From JAFNAG01 sp963739235 (lineage in GTDB: Bacteria > Acidobacteriota > UBA6911): DNA of 64,000 bases. The notes beneath the pieces were generated by a model, which saw only the letters and a list, made by a program, of their open reading frames with translations, was not told where the DNA came from and ran no database searches. The first letter of the stretch is position 1. Each line of letters begins with the position of its first letter. The stretch is taken from the NCBI GenBank assembly GCA_963739235.1, contig CAVTZY010000024.1:1-64000 (forward strand). The letters are read 5' to 3'. Shown here one piece after another: positions 58,471 through 64,000 of this stretch. A program made the position numbers and the translations under genes.

Positions 58471-58926
58471 TCACGCCATGATCGTGTCGATCACTTCGCC
58501 ATGTGCTCGAAACTTCCGTTTCAGTAGGGACTTCAATTCGCCGACGTTTCCGGCGTCCAGCAACCTGTCGAACTGGGAAGCAGTCAGGCCGAGCTGGCGC
58601 GTGTATTTGTCGAGGACAGACTGGATCGTGATATTCAACCTGCCCGCCACATAGCGCGTCGCATCACGCCGGGTGCTGCCGGAGTTGCGAACATGCTGCA
58701 CTACCTCGAGTACCTCGCGAAGTGCCATCGGCGTACCCGCGGGAATCTTGGGAGGACCATCGTGCCCGTTAGAGATCGATGTGATAGGGGATTGCCTCCC
58801 ATTGGGGCGGTCCTTGAGCAGGAGACGGCGCAAGACCTTATTCGCGTCGTCAACCAGAGGTTCGGCCTCGCTCTTGAGGTAGGCAAAAACCTCGTTATCG
58901 ACCTCGATCGTGTGCATCCGCATCAT
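58471..58926 (-). CDS. SeqA-N-like DNA-binding protein, cassette gene
   Basis: ATG 58926 with AGGAGG at 4 nt. The 151-residue protein begins MHTIEVDNEVFAYLKSEAEP...ANKVLRRLLL (after MMR), the short beta-helix-helix pattern of the SeqA N-terminal/ribbon-helix-helix type dimerising domain. A linker and a helical C-domain (TPMALREVLEVVQHVRNSGSTRRDATRYV ...SVLDKYTRQLGL) follow. It probably binds DNA as a dimer. The attC site lies directly downstream. Confidence 0.6.
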   Translation of the reverse strand: MMRMHTIEVDNEVFAYLKSEAEPLVDDANKVLRRLLLKDRPNGRQSPITSISNGHDGPPKIPAGTPMALREVLEVVQHVRNSGSTRRDATRYVAGRLNITIQSVLDKYTRQLGLTASQFDRLLDAGNVGELKSLLKRKFRAHGEVIDTIMA

Positions 58927-59044
58927 GAGCCTCCTTTTTCCGGCCGGCGGGCTATCGATGTCTTGCAGCCGACAAGGGAATTGTACGTGGCCTTTTTATA
59001 GCTCATTGAGACGATGAAGCTTATCATTGGGCTGTTCCTCTTTC

Positions 59045-59330
59045 CGATGTGCGAGAGCCCTGAAGGGGCGAAAGAAAGAGTCAGCAATATCAATGGTCCC
59101 ATTCGTCAAAATTGACACGCCTATGTCGCAGAAGCCTCGGAGATTCCTCTTTAGACATTTATCTTTGATCGTGTTCGTTCTGCTCTCGAGCGGATTGCTG
59201 GATCTATCATCGTTGTTATTGATCGAGCGACATTTTCTCTCGCCCCTGCCGGGGCTCTAATTCAATTTGCATTCCTTACCCCGGGCGGCGCTTCGCTTGC
59301 CCGGGGCTACTGTCTCGCTGCCCCGCTGGG
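59045..59330. repeat. Repeat-rich intergenic region
   Basis: Holds degenerate copies of CCCTGAAGGGGCG (59060), CTCTCGCCCCTGCCGGGGCTC (59238) and CCCCGGGCGGCGCTTCGC (59278), the same words as at 1.7 and 47.8 kb. A 77-residue frame across it is repeat read-through. Nothing else is seen from 58927 to 59491 apart from a weak attC-like dyad at 59416-59475. Confidence 0.55.
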
Positions 59331-59491
59331 GCAGCTGGGTCTAGTCTCGTCGGGCAGCTCGCTCAAGCTTCGTCGACGCTTTCGAAACATTTTCTGAGGG
59401 AACTTGGCCCAAGTTAACAATCGTCGGGCGCGAGCCGTGGAGATGTGCGCTATGCTCGCGGACAGTTGTTAGAAGGCAGCATGGTCAATAA

Positions 59492-60286
59492 TCAGATTGC
59501 GATGGGTGCTGCGATTGCCGGATAGGGATCGTAGCCGACCAAGGTGAAATCCTCGTACTTGAAATCGCAGATAGACGTGACTTTCTCGTTCAAGAGCATC
59601 CTCGGCAGCGCACGGGGCTGCCGGGACAGCTGAGTTTCAACCTGCTCGAGGTGATTCAGGTAGATGTGGACGTCGCCGAAGGTATGGATGAACTCGCCGG
59701 GACTCAAACCGATCACATGCGCGATCATCATGGTGAGCAGCGAGTAGGATGCGATGTTGAAAGGCACCCCCAAAAACAAATCGGCACTCCGCTGATAAAG
59801 CTGGCACGATAGCTTCCCCTCGGCGACATAAAACTGATACAGGCAATGGCAAGGCGCCAGGCGCATGGCCGCAAGGTCGCCGACATTCCAGGCGCTGACG
59901 ATGAGGCGTCTGCTATCCGGAGCAGTCTTGAGCACAGTCATGAGCTGGTCAATCTGGTCGATCGACCTGTCGCCGCCAGCATTCCAGCGCCGCCATTGTG
60001 CGCCGTAAACCGGTCCCAGGTCGCCGTTTTCATCAGCCCATTCGTCCCAGATATGGACACCGTGATCGGTAAGATATCGAATGTTGGTGTTCCCCTGGAG
60101 AAACCACAACAATTCGTAGATGACACCCTTGAGAAACAGCCTCTTGGTCGTGGTGGCGGGAAACCCCTCATTCAGATCAAAGCGCAATTGCCGTCCAAAG
60201 ACACTGAGCGTGCCAGTCCCGGTTCTGTCGCTCTTCCTGGTCCCGTTGTGCAGGATGTCGATGAGAAGATCTAGGTATGGTTGCAT
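59492..60286 (-). CDS. thyA: Thymidylate synthase
   Basis: ATG 60286 gives 264 residues, the same length as the E. coli enzyme, and is preferred over TTG 60328. It shows the dUMP/folate landmarks NDRTGTG-like SDRTGTGTLSVFG, DEWADENGDLGPVYG, SAWNVGDLAAMRLAPCH with catalytic Cys146, QRSADLFLGVPFNIASY and the GYDPYPAIAAPIAI end. It methylates dUMP to dTMP. Located 135 nt after the peroxiredoxin stop on the same strand. Confidence 0.96.
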   Translation of the reverse strand: MQPYLDLLIDILHNGTRKSDRTGTGTLSVFGRQLRFDLNEGFPATTTKRLFLKGVIYELLWFLQGNTNIRYLTDHGVHIWDEWADENGDLGPVYGAQWRRWNAGGDRSIDQIDQLMTVLKTAPDSRRLIVSAWNVGDLAAMRLAPCHCLYQFYVAEGKLSCQLYQRSADLFLGVPFNIASYSLLTMMIAHVIGLSPGEFIHTFGDVHIYLNHLEQVETQLSRQPRALPRMLLNEKVTSICDFKYEDFTLVGYDPYPAIAAPIAI

Positions 60287-60421
60287 GTGGATGTTCTGAG
60301 CAAGAAATTGTGAAGAAACTGCAGGCAAATCCTCAAGGGGCAGAGGAATATAGGATAGAGAAAACGCATGGCCTGATGTCCCTCGGTCGCCTCATTCCCC
60401 AGCTGCTGCACTCATTTCCGA

Positions 60422-60886
60422 CTAAAGGCCGGCCAGCGCCTGCAAAACTTCTTCGACATGCCCCTCTACCTTGACATTAGGAAAGATCCTCTTGATGATC
60501 CCATCCTTCCCGATGATAAAGGTAGCGCGTTCAATTCCCATGAACCTTTTGCCGTACATGCTTTTTTCTTTGTAAACGCCGTAGGCAGAGATCATTTTCT
60601 TATCCGGATCCGCCAGCAGAGACATGTTCAGATTGTACTTGTCGCGAAACTTCTCCTGCCGGCTGATGTCGTCGGCGCTGACGCCTAGAACGACGGCGCC
60701 CGCTTTATTGAATTGATCCATTGCGTCCCGGAACCCGGACGCTTCGCGGGTTCAGCCCGGTGTGTCAGCCTTGGGGAAAAAAAACAGAACTACAGTGTTT
60801 TTGTCACTGAAGTCGCTAAGGCGGACCTCCTGGTCATGGTCATCCCTGAGTGCGAACGTGGGTGCCTTGCTTCCTTCCTTTAGCAT
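60422..60886 (-). CDS. Bcp/PrxQ-type peroxiredoxin, probable selenoprotein (in-frame TGA)
   Basis: ATG 60886 with GGAGG at 7 nt opens MLKEGSKAPTFALRDDHDQE and runs to TAA/TAG at 60422 as 154 residues if the TGA at 60752-60754 is read through. The TGA sits at residue 45 in ADTPG-U-TREASGFRD, precisely the peroxidatic Cys of the family motif TPGCT. No other Cys exists in the protein, and the usual resolving Cys five residues on is Ser50, giving a 1-Sec type. Downstream parts GVSADDISRQEKF, LLADPDKK and the GIERATFIIGKDGII end are normal. A SECIS-like hairpin follows. The enzyme would reduce hydroperoxides. A substitution error to TGA is the alternative; other errors in this window are indels. 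Confidence 0.8.
60723..60742 (-). promoter_or_regulatory. SECIS-like hairpin after the in-frame TGA
   Basis: On the mRNA strand GCGTCC pairs perfectly with GGACGC around an 8-nt loop GGGTTCCG that begins with G. The stem starts 9 nt and the loop about 15 nt after the TGA, within or at the short edge of the bacterial SECIS pattern (G in the first two loop positions). Confidence 0.55.
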
Positions 60887-61059
60887 TGATCGCCTCCATG
60901 CGCTGACTGATTGTATCAGAGAAACCCGGGGATGGGCAGCCGGTTAAGCACCCAAGGTGGCGGTTCGATCATATTCAAGAGGAGCCCTGCTTGATGGCTC
61001 GACACGAAGCTTATATTATTCTTCCGGTATCCTGTTTCGAAAATAGAACCGAGTGTGGC

Positions 61060-61225
61060 GCGGAACCACTTGTGTGTTTCTGTGTCGCCCTTTCAGGGCT
61101 TGAGATCTCCGGTTCTCTACCCAGGGCTCGCGCCCTGGGAAGCGGGAATTGAGCGGTAAGAGCCCTGAAAGGGCGGCACAGGAAACCTGCGGCGAGAGCG
61201 CAACATTTTCATGCGTCAGGGGTGC
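61060..61225. repeat. Composite repeat, inverted copy of 39.66-39.94 kb
   Basis: Reverse complement of parts of the 39.66-39.94 kb element: TTTCAGGGCTTGAGATCTCC, CCCAGGGCTCGCGCCCTGGG, AGCCCTGAAAGGGCGGC, AACCTGCGGC, in inverted order. Confidence 0.75.
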
Positions 61226-61271
61226 ACACCAGGCGCATGGAGGACTGTTCCGAAAATAGGCGGCGCCTTTG

Positions 61272-61331
61272 GAGTGCGGCGGCATGACGCCGCTTTGAAG
61301 CCTGACAAAGCGGCGTCATGCCGCCGCACTC
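61272..61331. repeat. Perfect 25-bp palindrome, loop GAAGCCTGAC
   Basis: Arms 61272-61296 and 61307-61331 are perfect complements and identical to those at 37997-38056, but the loop is reverse-complemented. Confidence 0.85.
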
Positions 61332-61358
61332 CAAGGCGCTTCGCGCAACGGTTGTGCT

Positions 61359-61562
61359 TTTCATGCGCTTGGGTGCGCCCCGGCGCATGTGGGACTGCTT
61401 CGAAAACGGCTGCTCTCGCGAACATCGTGATTCTGGTCGTAATCGTGATCGGCAGTCAACAAACATCCATAAACCGATTACGACCACGATCACGAACCGG
61501 TACAGAAGGTCCGAGGCGGTACTTTGCCATTTTCATGCGTCACTGGGTGCGCCCTGGCGCAT
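61359..61562. repeat. Dispersed CATGCGC elements and DNA inverted repeat cluster
   Basis: Two more copies of the CATGCGCCGGGGCGCACC element (61359 and 61531, reverse orientation), and between them an imperfect inverted repeat (GATTCTGGTCGTAATCGTGATCGG with CCGATTACGACCACGATCAC). No gene from 60887 to 61695 otherwise. Confidence 0.6.
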
Positions 61563-61695
61563 GAGAGACTGTTCCGAGAACAGAAGCAGAACGCCAACAA
61601 CGTCGGGTTCGGTATCGGCATGGGGATCGCAATCGATCTCGCTAGCCCACCAAAGCCGATAGCGATCGCCTTCCTAACACAGGGGAGAGAACAGC

Positions 61696-62667
61696 ATGAT
61701 TAAAAACGCCGAATCGAGCGGGTTGCGCAAGCCCTCATTGACTGATGTGGAAGGCATCCTGGTGGGACACTGCACACTCGAGCAACGCCCGACCGGCTGC
61801 ACCGTGGTACTCTCCGATTCTTCGATGGTTGCGGGAGTCGACGTACGCGGCGGAGCGCCCGGCACGCGCGAGACCGATCTATTGAAAATAGAAGGCGCGG
61901 TCTCCAGCATTCATGCGGTTTTTCTGTCGGGGGGGAGCGCCTTCGGTCTCGAGGTGGGGACGGGCATCGTTCAATTCCTGGAAGAAAAAGGTCGAGGCTA
62001 CCCGGCGGGAGACGTGATGGTTCCCATCGTGCCCGGCGCAATCCTCTTCGATCTGCACCTCGGGAATGCCAAGATTCGCCCGGACGCTCGCGCCGGCTAT
62101 GAGGCGGCGCGAGCGGCGAACACGGCGCCGGTTGGAGAAGGGCACATCGGGGCAGGTGCGGGTTGCACCGTAGGCAAAATGTTTGGCCTGAAGCGGGCGA
62201 TGAGGGGTGGTTTGGGCTCCTGGAGCTGGCGCCGGGCCGATGGGCTATGCGTCGGCGCTGTGGTTGCGGTCAATTCCGTCGGCGACGTGCGGGATCCGGC
62301 CCGTGGCACGATTGTGGCCGGAGCCAGACACAGTGATGGCAAGGGCTTCTTCGATTGCATGGAGCAGTTGCGCCGTGGTGGCCGTCCCGAAATCCCGATG
62401 GGTGGCAACACGGTAATCGCCGCCGTGGCCACGAATGCCACCCTGAATAAAGCCGCTTGCACCCGGGTTGCCCAGATGGCTCACGATGGCCTGGCGCGCT
62501 GCGTCTCTCCCTCTCATACGCTTTTCGACGGCGACACCATATTCGCCCTGGCCACTGGCCGGCATCCGATCGAATGCAGTCCCATAAATGTCAGTGTGAT
62601 TGGAGCCCTGGCAGCAGACGTGCTGGCCACCGCCATCCTGCGCGGGTGTCAGGCGGCGGAAATCTGA
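61696..62667 (+). CDS. P1-family peptidase (DmpA-type aminopeptidase)
   Basis: The 323-residue protein has the P1 fold with the nucleophile motif GGNTVIAAVATNA (Thr of G-N-T becomes the new N-terminus after self-cleavage). It also has the conserved FLSGGSAFGLEVGTG loop and the tail SPSHTLFDGDTIFALATG. Family members cleave N-terminal L- or D-amino acid amides and esters, and beta-peptides. Length is usual. SD-like AGAGAACAGC is weak. Convergent with and overlapping by 19 nt the SRPBCC gene. Confidence 0.9.
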   Translation: MIKNAESSGLRKPSLTDVEGILVGHCTLEQRPTGCTVVLSDSSMVAGVDVRGGAPGTRETDLLKIEGAVSSIHAVFLSGGSAFGLEVGTGIVQFLEEKGRGYPAGDVMVPIVPGAILFDLHLGNAKIRPDARAGYEAARAANTAPVGEGHIGAGAGCTVGKMFGLKRAMRGGLGSWSWRRADGLCVGAVVAVNSVGDVRDPARGTIVAGARHSDGKGFFDCMEQLRRGGRPEIPMGGNTVIAAVATNATLNKAACTRVAQMAHDGLARCVSPSHTLFDGDTIFALATGRHPIECSPINVSVIGALAADVLATAILRGCQAAEI

Positions 62668-63233
62668 TCTCTGCGCGGTTGATACATCAGGTCTCGGGTG
62701 GAGACCGTGTCCGGGTAGCCGAGGGCAAGGCGCTGGATCAACGCCAGCGAATTTGCCATGCTGGCGCGTGCGTCTGCCTCAATCGCGGACTTTCCCAGAA
62801 TATCGGGCAGACGATGAACCTGATAACGAATCTGCCAGGTCAGCAGGCATTTTCCCTCTTCGGGTGCAAGACGGAAGGTGGATTCGAAACTTAAATCATG
62901 GCGGCGGACGCTCCGGTATCCGAACTCGCGGTTCTTCAAATGCCGGACCCAGATTTCTTCCGGTCCTTTGGGGCGGGTTCCTGATTTTCGTGTCCTGGCT
63001 TGCGCAAACTCTCCCCAAGGAGTCATGAGAGTGATGCGCAGGGGAGATGGCAGCCAGAGAGGGCTTCGGCGCCAGACCGGTGCCCGTTCAATTGCGCCAA
63101 TGACGGAAAAGACCACGCTGGCTGGCCGGGCAATCGTCGTGGTCAACACCAGTCTCGTTTCCCTCGCATGCGTAGTGCGTAGCGACAAGACTGCGGCGAC
63201 GATCAGGGTTACCATCGACAGCACGTAGATCAT
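62649..63233 (-). CDS. SRPBCC-family protein with N-terminal membrane helix
   Basis: The 194-residue protein has an N-terminal membrane helix (MIYVLSMVTLIVAAVLSL). A START/polyketide-cyclase-like domain follows, beginning LTTTIARPASVVFSVIGAIERAPVWRR and carrying beta strands with EFGYRSVRRHDLSFES. Such domains bind hydrophobic ligands. The anchor suggests action at the inner membrane. Overlaps the end of the P1 peptidase by 19 nt. No substrate is known. Confidence 0.7.
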   Translation of the reverse strand: MIYVLSMVTLIVAAVLSLRTTHARETRLVLTTTIARPASVVFSVIGAIERAPVWRRSPLWLPSPLRITLMTPWGEFAQARTRKSGTRPKGPEEIWVRHLKNREFGYRSVRRHDLSFESTFRLAPEEGKCLLTWQIRYQVHRLPDILGKSAIEADARASMANSLALIQRLALGYPDTVSTRDLMYQPRRDQISAA

Positions 63234-63284
63234 CTCGATCGACCTCAGAAGAAAAGACGTCTAGCCCATCCCCTTATTAGACAC

Positions 63285-63395
63285 AGGCTGTAGCGTTCTA
63301 GGCTATAGCGTTTTAGGCTATAGGCTGTAGCCAGCAGTTTTTCAGCCTGCAGCCTACAGCCTACAGCCTACAGTCTAAAAGGCTACAGCCTAACA
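63285..63395. repeat. Tandem CCTACAG microsatellite with inverted complement
   Basis: The left part (CTGTAGC...AGGCTATAGG...CTGTAG, to about 63330) and the right part (AGCCTACAGCCTACAG, from about 63343) are roughly complementary 7-nt tandem words. It lies between the SRPBCC and galactokinase-like genes. Confidence 0.7.
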
Positions 63396-64000
63396 TGCGA
63401 GGCTCAGGGCGGCTGGGCCGGGACGTGTGCTGAAAAAACGCGCGTGTTCGGCTGCGGGGAATTGGTCATGGTACTCGGAAGCCCACAGGTGTTCGAACTC
63501 GGAGGCCTGGCTGAGAGGCGTCATAGCCCAGACGCTGCCCCCAAAGCCTGCGCCGAAGGCAGAAGCCGCGACGGCTCCGAGGGTTCGAGCCGATCGGACG
63601 AGAGCCACGGTTTCCGGAACCTGGTTGCCGAGGAGTTTTTCCGCCCCCTGCTGGGAACGGTCCACGAGCGCGCCGAAGCGGGGGAGGTCCGCTGCGACGA
63701 GTGCATCCGTCGCTGATGGGATGATCACTGCGCTCTCCTCGTGAAATTGATCGAATCGATCGCAAAGTTCACGCGCGGGAAAATCATTCTCTTTCGAAGC
63801 CCGTAAAACGGCACGTATCCGTGCCGGGGCGTCTGGAGAAGAATTCGCCGCAGCGGCCATGGTCAGATCGCTCCGTCCCGTCGCGTGGCACCAGAGCTCG
63901 AGAATCCTGCGGGCCGCCAGCGCAGCACAGTTGTATTTCACCTTGGCTGCTCCCGTCTTGATTGCAGTGACTCCACTGACCGCCAGGGTGAAGACAAAGA
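63390..64000 (-). CDS. Galactokinase-like GHMP kinase, 3' end
   Basis: The frame is open from the window edge to the stop at 63390 (more than 200 residues). It begins FVFTLAVSGVTAIKTGAAKV and has the GHMP motif-3 segment ASAFGAGFGGSVWAMTP near the end, preceded by LLGNQVPETVALVRSARTLG, the pattern of galactokinases. It would phosphorylate galactose or a related sugar. The N-terminal ATP-binding motif is outside the window, so the substrate cannot be confirmed. Confidence 0.8.
   Translation of the reverse strand, partial: FVFTLAVSGVTAIKTGAAKVKYNCAALAARRILELWCHATGRSDLTMAAAANSSPDAPARIRAVLRASKENDFPARELCDRFDQFHEESAVIIPSATDALVAADLPRFGALVDRSQQGAEKLLGNQVPETVALVRSARTLGAVAASAFGAGFGGSVWAMTPLSQASEFEHLWASEYHDQFPAAEHARFFSTRPGPAALSLAC

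Noticed and set aside
59027..59260. 77-residue ORF
   Set aside because: Runs through CCCTGAAGGGGCG and CCCCTGCCGGGG repeat words; no SD.
59416..59475. Second attC-like dyad (TTAACAATCG...GTTGTTAGAAGGC)
   Set aside because: End boxes break the RYYYAAC/GTTRRRY rule at one position each and arms are poorly paired; kept only as a weak candidate upstream cassette border.
1..64000. CRISPR array, tRNA, rRNA or transposase
   Set aside because: Scanned by eye for regularly spaced repeats, tRNA T-arm words and transposase motifs; none convincing.

Overview
The window reads as chromosomal DNA of a GC-rich Gram-negative bacterium, most likely an Acidobacteriota member known only from an assembly. Three features point there: two very large TonB-dependent receptors with an N-terminal carboxypeptidase-regulatory-like domain, a membrane-anchored winged-helix/TolB-like regulator, and a Ser/Thr kinase with a TPR tail. 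TolC, TonB receptors and signal peptides indicate an outer membrane. No rRNA, tRNA, transposase or CRISPR array was seen.

Layout. 1-1.6 kb: small ORFs (XRE fragment, zinc ribbon, short hypotheticals), two with a TATAAT box 6 nt before ATG. 1.9-13.6 kb: frameshifted secreted GH38 mannosidase, TonB receptor, divergent winged-helix regulator, B12/radical-SAM enzyme. 13.7-18 kb: small hypotheticals, a frameshifted XRE regulator with paired operators, a secreted TPR protein. 18-25 kb: second large TonB receptor, TolC operon. 25-36 kb: frameshifted sodium/solute symporter, serine hydrolase, PilZ protein and a 1867-residue REC-REC-PAS-coiled-coil-pseudokinase. 36-43 kb: glgB, metK behind a SAM riboswitch, threonine aldolase, BlaI/M56 pair. 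43-57 kb: TonB receptor, MIO ammonia-lyase with an A-C-G triad, APC permease, Ser/Thr kinase, tryptophanase, alkyltransferase-like protein, mqnC, queG. 57.5-59 kb: NucS-like nuclease and SeqA-like gene around a 100-nt integron-type attC site. 59.5-64 kb: thyA, a probable selenocysteine peroxiredoxin, P1 peptidase, SRPBCC protein, 3' end of a galactokinase-like gene.

Between genes lies a rich set of dispersed palindromic repeats, several present as inverted copies near 38-40 kb and 61 kb. Six genes (GH38, XRE, SSS symporter, ammonia-lyase, mqnC, NucS-like) carry single-base frameshifts, some at short homopolymers; these may be consensus errors rather than true decay.

Most interesting signals: (1) a Bcp/PrxQ peroxiredoxin whose catalytic Cys codon is TGA, with a SECIS-like hairpin just downstream and no other Cys in the protein; (2) a compact SAM-I-clan riboswitch before metK with terminator and RBS hairpin; (3) a giant receiver/coiled-coil protein with 46-residue repeats and a degenerate kinase end; (4) an attC-flanked cassette pair; (5) a natural A-C-G MIO triad.
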